DNA of 64,000 nt from Streptomyces sp. BK340 (lineage in GTDB: Bacteria; Actinomycetota; Actinomycetes; Streptomycetales; Streptomycetaceae), in assembly GCF_007827595.1 (NCBI RefSeq), contig NZ_VISR01000025.1, positions 62,001 to 126,000 on the forward strand, written 5' to 3'. The first letter of the stretch is position 1. Every line of letters starts with the position of its first letter. A program made the position numbers and the translations under genes. Positions 50,750 through 58,843 of this stretch are shown piece by piece. The notes beneath the pieces were generated by a model. That model saw nothing but the letters and a program-made list of their open reading frames with translations, ran no database searches and was not told where the DNA came from.

Positions 50750-51718
50750 TCAGGTCCGAACCGGGCGGAGCGGCCGGGCCGGTGGTCCGGGTCTTCGGCG
50801 CTCCAGCCATTCCTGATACGCCGGGGCCTGGTGGGCCGCCTCCCAGTAGGCCTCCTCCAGCTCTCGGGCGCCGTGGTCGAGTTCGGCCGCCGTCCGGGCC
50901 GCGAGCAGCAGCCGCACCCCTATCGGGTCGCCCTGCAGCGGCCGGACGGCGAGGTCGGGGCGGGGGCGCGCGGTCGGCTGGCTGACGGTCACGACCTCGC
51001 CGATGGCGGCCAGGGAGTAGGCGCTGAGATAGTCGCCGTGCAGCAGGTCGGGTTCGATCCCGGCCTTGCGCAGCACCCGGCACAGACCGTCCCACTCGCC
51101 GTCGACGGAGGAGTCGATCATCCAGCGCTCGTGGGCGAGGTCGGTCAGGGGTATCTCGCGCTGCGCCGCCGCGGGGTGGTCGGCGGCCAGGGTGACGAAC
51201 TGCGGTTCGCGCTCCACCAGGACCCGCAGGCGCAGCCCGGCCGGGACACGCAGCGGGCTGCCCTCGACCTCGTGCACGAAGGCCAGGTCGAGCCCGCCCT
51301 CGGCGACCATCCGCAGCAGGGCGTTCGCGGACACGTCCATCCGGAGGCTGGGGTCGACCGCCGGGACCCGGGCGCGCAACCGGCGGAGCCAGCCCGGCAG
51401 GGCCCGGCTGGCCGTGGCGCCGATGCGCAGCCGGGGACCGCCCGCCGCGCGAGCGGCCGCTGCCCTCGCCTCGGCCACGATCGCGGCGAGTTCGGCGACG
51501 AGCGGCCGGGCGCGGCTGACCACGAGGTGGCCCAGCGGGGTGAGGCGGCTGCCGGTACGGTCACGGGTGAAGAGCCGGCCGCCGAGCGTCTGCTCGATAC
51601 GGCGCAGCTGGGTGCTCAACGAGGGCTGGGCCATGCCCAGTTCGCGAGCGGCCTGGTGCAGACTGCCGGCGTCGGCGATGGCGCACAGAACGCGCAAGTG
51701 CCTCACCTCGAGCTCCAT
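50750..51718 (-). CDS. LysR-family activator divergent from snapalysin (322 aa)
   Basis: LysR-type regulator: HTH at the N-terminus (LRVLCAIADAGSLHQAAREL and GMAQPSLSTQLRRIEQTLGG, residues 6-46), linker helix LTPLGHLVVSRARPLVAELA, and a periplasmic-binding-type effector domain (LRIGATASRALPGWLRRLRA; IDSSVDGEWDGLCRVLRKAG). Divergent placement next to a snapalysin gene repeats the classical snpR-snpA/mprR-mprA layout, where the LysR protein activates the protease. Start ATG (MELEVRH) is family-typical. Confidence 0.9.
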   Translation of the reverse strand: MELEVRHLRVLCAIADAGSLHQAARELGMAQPSLSTQLRRIEQTLGGRLFTRDRTGSRLTPLGHLVVSRARPLVAELAAIVAEARAAAARAAGGPRLRIGATASRALPGWLRRLRARVPAVDPSLRMDVSANALLRMVAEGGLDLAFVHEVEGSPLRVPAGLRLRVLVEREPQFVTLAADHPAAAQREIPLTDLAHERWMIDSSVDGEWDGLCRVLRKAGIEPDLLHGDYLSAYSLAAIGEVVTVSQPTARPRPDLAVRPLQGDPIGVRLLLAARTAAELDHGARELEEAYWEAAHQAPAYQEWLERRRPGPPARPLRPVRT

Positions 51719-51792
51719 GCACGGAGCGTAAGGGCAGGGGCTGATGGGGCGCCAGATGTTCAAACGCCAACGGAACGGCTGGAGTTGGGCGT

Positions 51793-51809
51793 GATAGCCG
51801 GGCGCTATC
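51793..51809. promoter_or_regulatory. LysR box GATAGC-N5-GCTATC
   Basis: A perfect 6-bp inverted repeat with a 5-bp spacer contains the T-N11-A element (ATAGCCGGGCGCTAT) typical of LysR binding sites. It lies 97 bp upstream of snpA in the 187-bp divergent region. Confidence 0.65.
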
Positions 51810-51905
51810 CCCAGTTGCCATCATCCGCCGGCCGCCGGGGCGGCGGAAACTCAGGGGCAACCGATCGTTCACCACCCCACACGAACGAGTAGGAGCACCC
51901 CCCAC

Positions 51906-52589
51906 ATGACGTCGATCCGTACGTCCTCCCCTGCCGCGAAGGCCTCCAGGAGAGCGCTGGCGCTCGGCCTGGGCCTGGCGTTCGCCGCACTGGGCACCGC
52001 GATCCCGGCGAGCGCCCAGACCACCGGCTCCACCGCCACGCCGCACGCCCGCTACACGGGCCACGCCGGCGAGGCCGGCAACAGCAAGGCGTTCTTCGAG
52101 GCCGTGCTGGCCTCGGTCGCCGAGAAGCAGGCGGCGCACCCGCACCTGCGGTCGGTGACCGTCTACTACGACGCCTCCCAGGCGCCGAGCTTCCGTTCGC
52201 AGATATCGAGCGCCGCGTCGATATGGAACAGCTCCGTATCGAACGTCAAGCTGCAGGCGACCTCGGGCGGCGCCGACTTCGCCTACTACGAGGGCAACGA
52301 CCCCGAGGGGTCCTACGCCTCCACGGACGGTCACGGCAACGGCTACATCTTCCTCGACTACGCGCAGAACCGGCAGTACGACTCGATCCGCGTCGCCGCG
52401 CACGAGACCGGTCACGTGCTGGGCCTGCCGGACCACTACAGCGGCCCGTGCAGCGAGCTGATGTCGGGCGGCGGCCCGGGCACGTCCTGCACCAACCGCT
52501 ACCCGAACTCGGCCGAGCGAGCCCGGGTCAACCAGCTGTGGGCCAACGGCCTCGCCAAGGCGCTCGACAAGCTGAACAAGGTGCACTGA
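51906..52589 (+). CDS. snpA: Snapalysin, secreted M7 metalloprotease (227 aa)
   Basis: Small neutral protease. Signal peptide residues 1-38 (LALGLGLAFAALGTAIPASAQ), short propeptide, then the mature enzyme starting near VTVYYDASQAP. Zinc motif VAAHETGHVLGLPDHYSG (HExxHxxGxxD with the Asp third ligand) followed by the Met-turn CSELMSGGGPGTSC; Cys pairs form the usual disulfide. RBS with AGGAG upstream. Regulated by the divergent LysR protein. Confidence 0.95.
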   Translation: MTSIRTSSPAAKASRRALALGLGLAFAALGTAIPASAQTTGSTATPHARYTGHAGEAGNSKAFFEAVLASVAEKQAAHPHLRSVTVYYDASQAPSFRSQISSAASIWNSSVSNVKLQATSGGADFAYYEGNDPEGSYASTDGHGNGYIFLDYAQNRQYDSIRVAAHETGHVLGLPDHYSGPCSELMSGGGPGTSCTNRYPNSAERARVNQLWANGLAKALDKLNKVH

Positions 52590-52622
52590 CCGTCCGAGAA
52601 CCGTCCGCCTGCGACCGGAGAC

Positions 52623-52647
52623 GGGCCGTGCCACCCCGGTACGGCCC
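52623..52647. terminator. Hairpin after snpA
   Basis: GGGCCGTGCC and GGTACGGCCC form a 10-bp stem (one G-U pair) around ACCCC, 33 bp after the snpA stop and 3 bp before the stop of the convergent gene. Confidence 0.6.
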
Positions 52648-52650
52648 GCC

Positions 52651-53058
52651 TCACGCGGGTTCGTGGCCGCCGGCCGCCCGGTCCGCGCGGTCGACGGCCT
52701 CGGCGAAGTACGGCCAGCCGTCCACCGTTGCGTTCCGCGCGGCCGGCTGTGCCTCCAGGGCGGGCGCCGCGGCGTCCAGGAGGCGGCGTACCGTTCCGGG
52801 CTCGTAGAGATTGAGGTGGCTGCGGTCCGGCAGGCGCACCACGGTGCCGGACTCGAAGTACGTGTTGGAGACCACCCCGTTCGCGCGAGGAGCGAAGACC
52901 AGGGAGAGCCGGCGGCCGGCGTTCTCGGCGGTTCTGCCGGTGAAGAAGGACAGGGTGAGGCGGCAGTCCTCGTAAGCGGGCGCGATGTGCTGCCGGACGG
53001 ACCAGTACCAGACCGTCTCACCCACGGCGAGGCGACGCAGGCGGCGCTCCGTCCTCAC
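52651..53058 (-). CDS. Hypothetical protein (135 aa)
   Basis: Opens MRTERRLRRLAVGETVWYWS, followed by VRQHIAPAYEDCRLTLSFFT, RRLSLVFAPRANGVVSNTYF and a C-terminal VRRLLDAAAPALEAQPAAR. It is a small soluble protein without recognised motif. GTG start overlaps the stop of the upstream NTF2-like gene (4 bp), so the two are a coupled pair. Confidence 0.7.
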   Translation of the reverse strand: MRTERRLRRLAVGETVWYWSVRQHIAPAYEDCRLTLSFFTGRTAENAGRRLSLVFAPRANGVVSNTYFESGTVVRLPDRSHLNLYEPGTVRRLLDAAAPALEAQPAARNATVDGWPYFAEAVDRADRAAGGHEPA

Positions 53059-53453
53059 GTCCGGTCGAACCAGGCGAGTGCCGCGATGCGCCAGCCGTGC
53101 GGAGTGCGCACGAACTGCAGGGTCTTGGTACCGCCGCCCTCGTAGGGCTCGCCGTTCATGATTCCGGACTTGCGGTACTCACTCACACGGGAAGCGATGT
53201 CGCCCACGATCTCGGTGTGTTCGGAGGTCTCCCACTCCGAGAACTCGACGAGCCGGCCGTCGGAGAGCAACTGCCGGCGGGGCTCGATGAACTCGTCCAC
53301 GGTGTAGACGGTGAAGTCCGGTCCCGTCATGACGATGACGCCGGAGGGGAGGACGAGCCTGCGGATGCGTGCCACGTCGGCCGGTCTGCCGCCGCGGTTG
53401 TCGAAGGCGCCGAAGAACTCGGCCGTCACCGCGTCGATCTCGATCTTGGACAC
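53055..53453 (-). CDS. NTF2/SnoaL-like (DUF4440-type) protein (132 aa)
   Basis: Single cone-shaped alpha+beta domain as in SnoaL/DUF4440 proteins: IDAVTAEFFGAFDNRGGRP, VIVMTGPDFTVYTVDEFIEP, SEWETSEHTEIVGDIASRVS and LQFVRTPHGWRIAALAWFD, the end being the hallmark strand pair. Members include small enzymes and binding proteins; function here unknown. ATG start. Coupled with the downstream 135-aa gene. Confidence 0.8.
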   Translation of the reverse strand: MSKIEIDAVTAEFFGAFDNRGGRPADVARIRRLVLPSGVIVMTGPDFTVYTVDEFIEPRRQLLSDGRLVEFSEWETSEHTEIVGDIASRVSEYRKSGIMNGEPYEGGGTKTLQFVRTPHGWRIAALAWFDRT

Positions 53454-53543
53454 CGTGTGAAGCTACCACGCACCCGAAGGTCCGCCAAGGGAGCAGCAGT
53501 TGGGGGAGGATGCCGCCCGGTCGCCGTCGACCGGGCGCTTTCC

Positions 53544-54341
53544 CTACGAGTGCTCGGCCACGCGCTGCGGGCGGGCCTGGCCCAGCTGTGCGGTGAGGAG
53601 GTGCGCGTCCAGCAGGGCCACGTCGGCCGTGCGGTTGGCGCGCGCGTAGCCCGCGAACATGCGCTTGGTCAGGGTGAGGGCTTCGGGTGAGCGCCGCAGG
53701 ATCGGGCGTACCCAGGCGCCCACGGCCGCGTCCAGTTCGTCGAGTGGTGCGACCTTGTGCAGGAGGCCGAGCCGGTGGGCGGCGGCCGCGTCGAAGGTCT
53801 CGCAGGTGAGCATGAGTTCGCGGATCCTGGCGGCGCCGCCCTCGACGATCAGACGGCCCATGGCGCCTCCCCAGGCGGGCGGCAGGCCGAGGCCGATCTC
53901 GGGCATGCGGAACCGGCAGCTGTCGGCTCCGGCGCGCAGGTCGCAGAAGGAGGCGAGCGCGAGACCGGCACCCACCACCTTGCCGTGGAGTCTGGCGACG
54001 GTGACCGCGTGCGTGTTCTCCAGTGCGTCGCACACACGGTAGGCCTTGTCCGCGATCCGGCGCATGGCGGCTCCGGTCGGGTCCTCGGCCAGCGCCGCCT
54101 GGTACTCGACCCGGTCGGCGCCGAGACAGAAGTCCGCACCCGCGGCGGAGAGGATCAGCACCCGGATGTCGGGCCGGTCGTGGAGGCTGTGGAGGAGGGT
54201 GGCGAGATCGTCGAGTGCGGCGACGGTCAGCGTGCCGTCCTGTGCCGGGGGGTTGAGACGGACCCGGAGGACCGGCCCGTCGTGTTCGACGTGCAGCGCC
54301 TTGTAGGGGAAGTGGGGGGAGGTGTTGATCATGTCGGTCAT
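53544..54341 (-). CDS. Enoyl-CoA hydratase/isomerase family protein (265 aa)
   Basis: Crotonase-fold enzyme. Seen: LRVRLNPPAQDGTLTVAALD, VLILSAAGADFCLGADRVEY (first oxyanion residue), VARLHGKVVGAGLALASFCD with AGADSCRFRMPEIGLGLPPA, then RIRELMLTCETFDAAAAHRL. MTDMINTS start is in an ATGA overlap with the P450 stop; MINTS 9 bp further in is possible. The pairing with two P450s in a conservon operon suggests work on an acyl-CoA or polyketide-like substrate, not shown. Confidence 0.88.
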   Translation of the reverse strand: MTDMINTSPHFPYKALHVEHDGPVLRVRLNPPAQDGTLTVAALDDLATLLHSLHDRPDIRVLILSAAGADFCLGADRVEYQAALAEDPTGAAMRRIADKAYRVCDALENTHAVTVARLHGKVVGAGLALASFCDLRAGADSCRFRMPEIGLGLPPAWGGAMGRLIVEGGAARIRELMLTCETFDAAAAHRLGLLHKVAPLDELDAAVGAWVRPILRRSPEALTLTKRMFAGYARANRTADVALLDAHLLTAQLGQARPQRVAEHS

Positions 54342-55585
54342 GAGAGGGCGACGTCCAGGTTCAGCAGGCGCCTGAAGGCCACACGCGGTGCCCAGGTCGG
54401 TCTGCGTACGAGGGTGAGGCGGGGGAAGCGCCTGACCAGCTGGTGGAGCAGGGTCTGTGCCTCCATACGGGCCAGGGGAGCCCCGAGGCAGTAGTGGATG
54501 CCACCGCTGAAGGCGAGGTGCGCCGGTTTGCGGTGCAGGTTGAACAGTTCGGGATCCTCGTGCTTGGCCGGGTCCCGGTTGGCCGCGCCCACCATGAGGT
54601 GGACCATCTCGTCCTTGCGGACCTCGACGCCGCCGAGGACGCCGTCCCGGGAGGAGACGCGGCTGATGACATGCGTGGGCGGGTCGTAGCGCAACGATTC
54701 TTCGACGGCGGCGGGCACGAGTTCGGGGTGGACGGTGAGCCAGTCCCACTGCCGGGGATGTTCCAGCAGCAGGAGCGTCATCGTCGACAGCAGCGTGGCG
54801 GTCGTCTCCAGCGCGGCCAGCAGCACGAACAACGCCAGGAAGTAGACGGCTTCGTCCGCCTTGTCCTGGTCGCTCTCCAAGGCGTCCCACAGCGTGATCC
54901 ACCGCGAGACGGGGTCGTCGCCGGGGCGGGCCCGGCGCCGGCGCACCAGGTCCATGAAGTAGGTCCGCAGCTCCGCCGTGGCCGCGTCCGACTTCGCCAG
55001 CTGGCTGGCCGACGGCAGCAGTTCCTGGGTGAAGACCTGGTCGTGGGTCAGCTCCCGCAGCCGGGGGAAGTCGGCGGTGGGCAGCCCGAGCCAGTGCCCG
55101 ATGGTGGCGACGGGCAGCTCCTCGCCGACCAGGGCGTTGAAGTCCGCCTCGCCGTCGTGCAGCCGCTCGGCGAGCGAGTCGAGGAGCCGGGTCGTGCTCC
55201 GGCCCACCGTCCCGCGCAGTTGCTCCAGGGTGGTGCGGTCGAACATGCCCGCCGACCGGCGCACCCAGGTGTGCTCCGGAGGGTTGAGCGCGGGCAGTGT
55301 CCGGCTCATCTCACGCGAGGACGGGGCCGTCCAGCGCGTGCCGTCGCCCTGCTGCTCCCGCCAGCGCGCGTCGGGCTCCAGCCAGTCACGGCTGCGCAGC
55401 ACCTGGTCGCACACGTCGAATGCGGTGACCAGATGTCCGCCCCAGGGGGCTGCGACGACTCCGCCCCTCGACCGCAGCTCCCCGTAGATCGGGAAGGGAT
55501 TTGCCTGGCCCTTGGCCGTCCTTAAACGGGAGAACAGCGAGACGGCAAATCGTCTGTCGACGGGCGGAGTTATCGCAATCTCCAC
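54338..55585 (-). CDS. Cytochrome P450 (415 aa)
   Basis: Heme monooxygenase. The I-helix region is LFVLLAALETTATLLSTMTL, K-helix ExxR is AAVEESLRYDPPTHVISRV, and the heme-binding loop is LAFSGGIHYCLGAPLARMEA with Cys about 357. The membrane anchor is absent, as in bacterial class I P450s. It is preceded by a 96-bp gap after the CYP157-type gene and coupled to enoyl-CoA hydratase. Redox partners are not nearby. Confidence 0.93.
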   Translation of the reverse strand: MEIAITPPVDRRFAVSLFSRLRTAKGQANPFPIYGELRSRGGVVAAPWGGHLVTAFDVCDQVLRSRDWLEPDARWREQQGDGTRWTAPSSREMSRTLPALNPPEHTWVRRSAGMFDRTTLEQLRGTVGRSTTRLLDSLAERLHDGEADFNALVGEELPVATIGHWLGLPTADFPRLRELTHDQVFTQELLPSASQLAKSDAATAELRTYFMDLVRRRRARPGDDPVSRWITLWDALESDQDKADEAVYFLALFVLLAALETTATLLSTMTLLLLEHPRQWDWLTVHPELVPAAVEESLRYDPPTHVISRVSSRDGVLGGVEVRKDEMVHLMVGAANRDPAKHEDPELFNLHRKPAHLAFSGGIHYCLGAPLARMEAQTLLHQLVRRFPRLTLVRRPTWAPRVAFRRLLNLDVALS

Positions 55586-55681
55586 GATGTCCCCTTCTTG
55601 CTCTCACGTATCAGCCGCCATGCATACCCCCCCGTTGGCTGATGCATACAAGATGACTATGTGCGCGGAGAGTTGCCTACG

Positions 55682-57043
55682 TCACTCTCCCCTGGTCCAT
55701 GCCAGGAACCGGCTGAAGAGGCCCGGTTTGGGCTTGGAGGCGGCCGGCACCGCAGGCTGCGGCACGTGGTTCGGGCCGTGGTGCGCGGTGGTCGGGGCGG
55801 GCTGCTGCGGTGCCTGAGCGGGTGCCGGCGCCACGGTGCGCGGCGTGAACCGGACCGGCAGCGCCACCAGGGACCGGCTCCAGGGAGCGGGCACCCAGTT
55901 CAAGTCCTTGAAGGGCACCCGGACTTCGATGTCGGGCAGCCGGTTGAGGAGGGACTCGACGGCGGTGACGGCGATCACGAACGCCGGGTCCTTGGCGGGA
56001 CAGGCGTGCGGTCCGGCACCGAAGGACAGATGGGCCTTGGCGCTGAGCTGCTCGCGGTGCTCCGCCAGCCGGGGATCGGTGTTGGCGGCCGCGAAGGAGA
56101 TCACCACCGGGTCGTTCGCGTGGAGCGTCCGGCCGCCCAGCTCCACGTCGTGAGTGGGGTAGTGGGCCGCGTAGTTGGCGATCGGCGCGTAGTTCCACAG
56201 GGCCTGGCCGACCGCGTCCTCCACCGGCAGACCGGTCTGCCAGTCCTCGCCGAGGATCAGAGCGCTGCTGGTGCCGATCGTCGCCGACAGGGGCGCGGTA
56301 CCGCCCGAGAGCAGCGTCACGAGCTGGTGCAGCACCTCCTCGTCGGTCAGTGCCGCGGAGTGCTCCATCAGCCGGGTCGTCAGGTCGTTGCCGGGCCTGC
56401 GCCGCTTGAGCGCGATCAGCTCGCCGAGCGCCTCGCCCAGCACCTGGTCCGCACCGGCCGTGCCGTCGAAGATGCCGCTGATCCCGACGATCACCCGGTC
56501 ACCGATCTCGGGCGGGCACCCGAACAGGTCGCTGAAGACCAGCAGCGGCAGCGGCTGCGCGTACTCGGCCATCAGCTCGGCCTGCCCGAGCCGGTCGGAG
56601 CTGAACCGGCTGACCAGGTAGTCGGCGGACTGCTGGGTCTGCCGCACCAGCTGGATCTCGTTGACGGTGGCGAGACTGTCGGTCACGGCCTGGCGGAGGC
56701 GGGCGTGTGCCGCTCCGTCGCTGAACAGCGCGTTGGGCCGGTACCCCATCATGGGCAGCGCCGGGCTGTCCTCGGGCACCCGCCCCTCGTTCAGCGCCCG
56801 CCAGCGCCGCGAGTCCCGGACGAACGAGGCGGGGTTCTGCAGGATGTACAGGGCGGCGTCGTAGCTGGTGACCAGCTCGACCTCCACGCCCGGGGCGATG
56901 TCCACCGGCGCACTCGGGCCGAGGCTGCGCAGGTACGCGTAGGTGGCGTCGGGGTCGGAGCCGAACTGCGGTCCGTAGAGGGGGACATTGCCGTGCGCGG
57001 GGCAGCCGGGCGGTGGCCCTTGTATGCCGGGACGCTGCTGCAT
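55682..57043 (-). CDS. CYP157-type cytochrome P450 of the conservon, ExxR motif missing (453 aa)
   Basis: Conservons often end with a CYP157 P450. Heme loop: AHLSFGAGPHACPAKDPAFV (Cys about 354). The K-helix reads PVEDAVGQALWNYAPIANYA, so the otherwise nearly universal ExxR is replaced by QALW, as reported for CYP157 enzymes. N-terminus FGSDPDATYAYLRSLGPSAP and a Pro/Ala-rich C-terminal extension (APAPAQAPQQPAPTTAHHGP). It starts 13 bp after cvnD. Confidence 0.9.
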   Translation of the reverse strand: MQQRPGIQGPPPGCPAHGNVPLYGPQFGSDPDATYAYLRSLGPSAPVDIAPGVEVELVTSYDAALYILQNPASFVRDSRRWRALNEGRVPEDSPALPMMGYRPNALFSDGAAHARLRQAVTDSLATVNEIQLVRQTQQSADYLVSRFSSDRLGQAELMAEYAQPLPLLVFSDLFGCPPEIGDRVIVGISGIFDGTAGADQVLGEALGELIALKRRRPGNDLTTRLMEHSAALTDEEVLHQLVTLLSGGTAPLSATIGTSSALILGEDWQTGLPVEDAVGQALWNYAPIANYAAHYPTHDVELGGRTLHANDPVVISFAAANTDPRLAEHREQLSAKAHLSFGAGPHACPAKDPAFVIAVTAVESLLNRLPDIEVRVPFKDLNWVPAPWSRSLVALPVRFTPRTVAPAPAQAPQQPAPTTAHHGPNHVPQPAVPAASKPKPGLFSRFLAWTRGE

Positions 57044-57056
57044 GTGGGGGAGGCTC

Positions 57057-57617
57057 CTAGTCGAGAAGGGACAGTAGGTGGTGGACGAGGGTGATGAGGG
57101 CCTGCGCCGACGACTGCTGGTCCCGTACGTCGCAGGAGACGACGGGGGTCCGGTCGGACAGGTTCAGCGCCTCGCGGATCTCCGCGAGCGGATAATTGGT
57201 CGTGTCGTCGAAGTGGTTGACGCCGATGGCGTACGTCAGGCCGAACCGCTCGACCAGGTCCAGGACCGGGAAGGACTCCGACAGCCGCTCCGGGTCGACC
57301 AGGACGAGCGCGCCCAGCGCCCCCCTGGACAGTTCCTCCCACATCTCCTTGAAACGCTCCTGACCCGGCGTGCCGAAGAGGTACAGCACCACCTCGTCGC
57401 TGATGGTCAGGCGGCCGAAGTCCATGGCGACCGTCGTGGTGGTCTTGTCCGGAGTCCCTGACAGATCGTCAAAGCCCACACTGGCTTCGGTGATCTCCTC
57501 TTCGGTCCGCAGGGGCTCGATCTCGGAGATGCTGCCGATGCATGTGGTCTTCCCGACCCCGAAGTGCCCCACCACGAGGATCTTCACCGCGGTGAGGACA
57601 CCTGAATCCAGGTACAC
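57057..57617 (-). CDS. cvnD: Conservon GTPase CvnD (186 aa)
   Basis: Ras/MglA-like GTP-binding protein of the signal complex CvnA-B-C-D. P-loop ILVVGHFGVGKTTCIGSISE (about 13-32), switch region DKTTTTVAMDFGRLTI, G3 LYLFGTPGQERFKEMWEELS and G4-like AIGVNHFDD, where N-H-F-D replaces NKxD. GTG start; 3 bp after cvnC stop. Confidence 0.95.
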   Translation of the reverse strand: MYLDSGVLTAVKILVVGHFGVGKTTCIGSISEIEPLRTEEEITEASVGFDDLSGTPDKTTTTVAMDFGRLTISDEVVLYLFGTPGQERFKEMWEELSRGALGALVLVDPERLSESFPVLDLVERFGLTYAIGVNHFDDTTNYPLAEIREALNLSDRTPVVSCDVRDQQSSAQALITLVHHLLSLLD

Positions 57618-57620
57618 GAA

Positions 57621-58004
57621 TCACGCTCCGAATCGGGCTTTGAGGCCGTCGAGTACGGCGTTGAGCACTTCTCGGTCGACACGTTCGGCGCGGGGCACGG
57701 GCTTCCGCGCGATGATGAGACCGCTCTCCTCCATCTGCGCCAGGAGAATCCGCACGATCCCCAGCGGCAGATGCGTGTGGGCGGCCACTTCGGCGACGGA
57801 GAGAAAACCTTCCGTCACCAGCTCCAGAACCTGCCTCGCCTCCGGGGAAAGCGTGCGAGCCGAAGCAGTGGCACCCTCCTGGGCGGACACCAGGGTGGTG
57901 CGCTCGTAGGCATTGTCCGGGGGCAGGGCCCGCCCGTTCGTGATCACGAAGAGCGGGACTAATGCTGACGTCAGCTCAAGTTCCTGATCCGGCCCGTCAT
58001 TCAC
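57621..58004 (-). CDS. cvnC: Conservon DUF742 protein CvnC (127 aa)
   Basis: DUF742 winged-helix-like protein; seen ELELTSALVPLFVITNGRAL, LSPEARQVLELVTEGFLSVA, EVAAHTHLPLGIVRILLAQM and the ending RVDREVLNAVLDGLKARFGA. GTG start overlaps the cvnB stop (GTGA). Part of the membrane-linked heterocomplex with CvnA, B and D. Confidence 0.93.
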   Translation of the reverse strand: MNDGPDQELELTSALVPLFVITNGRALPPDNAYERTTLVSAQEGATASARTLSPEARQVLELVTEGFLSVAEVAAHTHLPLGIVRILLAQMEESGLIIARKPVPRAERVDREVLNAVLDGLKARFGA

Positions 58005-58843
58005 GTACGGCTCGCCTCCCCGCGTGGTGCCATATATGAGCTCAGTCGTGGCACCACCTGATGCAGCCGGGTGGTGAACTCCTCTATATCGGCATCGTGT
58101 TCGGCGGCCGCGGCCAGGAACGCCCCACGGCCGGCCGAGATCAGAAAGATCCAGCCGTGCTGAAACTCGATCACCGTCTGCCGCCACTGCGCGTCCTGGC
58201 CCACACCGGCGAACTGCGAGGTGGCCCGGCTGTAGGCGTGAATCCCCGTCATGGCCGCGGAGATGGTGTCCGCCAGGTCCTGGCTCATACCCGTGGTGGC
58301 ACCGCGGGGCAGGCCGTCGGAGCCCAACAGGACGGCGTGGCGGGCGCCTTGCACCTCGGCGACCACCTCGTCGAGGTCCACGATCGGGATCCCCTGGCCG
58401 CCCGCCCCCTGCTGCGCCCGGGCTCCGCCGGACCGCGCGGCGAGGCCGTCCGCGTTCACCCGGGGCGGCGAGGTGAGGTTGTTGCCGAGCCGGGCGACCA
58501 GCCGGTGCATGCGGAAGGAGATCTGCTGCATGTCGACGTCCGGCGCCGCCGCCGCCGCCAGATAGGCGCCCTGCCCGGCACCGATGAGGAAGATCCAGCC
58601 GTGCGAGAACTCGATGATCGTCTGGTTCCACTGCCTGTCTTCCCCCGGCCCGGCGAAGTGGGAGGTCGCGCGGCTGAGCGACTGCATGCCGGCCATGGCG
58701 GCGGAGATCGTCCGCACGTCCTGCTGGGCCATGCCGTCGGTCGCGCCCCGGGGAAGGCCGTCCGCGGACAGCAGGACGGCGTGACGCGCCTTCGGCACGT
58801 TGTGCACGATGTCCTCGAGCATCCACGACAGGTCTGTGGTCAT
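58001..58843 (-). CDS. cvnB: Conservon roadblock/LC7 protein CvnB, tandem double domain (280 aa)
   Basis: CvnB is normally one roadblock/LC7 domain of about 140 residues, acting as GTPase-regulating partner of CvnD. Here two domains are fused: first LSWMLEDIVHNVPKARHAVL to LAAAAAPDVDMQQISFR (1-125), second LDEVVAEVQGARHAVLLGSD to FLAAAAEHDADIEEF (155-270). Both keep GLPRGAT and EF.HGWIFLI. Linker ARSGGARAQQGAGGQG joins them. ATGA overlap with cvnA and GTGA with cvnC. Confidence 0.93.
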   Translation of the reverse strand: MTTDLSWMLEDIVHNVPKARHAVLLSADGLPRGATDGMAQQDVRTISAAMAGMQSLSRATSHFAGPGEDRQWNQTIIEFSHGWIFLIGAGQGAYLAAAAAPDVDMQQISFRMHRLVARLGNNLTSPPRVNADGLAARSGGARAQQGAGGQGIPIVDLDEVVAEVQGARHAVLLGSDGLPRGATTGMSQDLADTISAAMTGIHAYSRATSQFAGVGQDAQWRQTVIEFQHGWIFLISAGRGAFLAAAAEHDADIEEFTTRLHQVVPRLSSYMAPRGEASRT

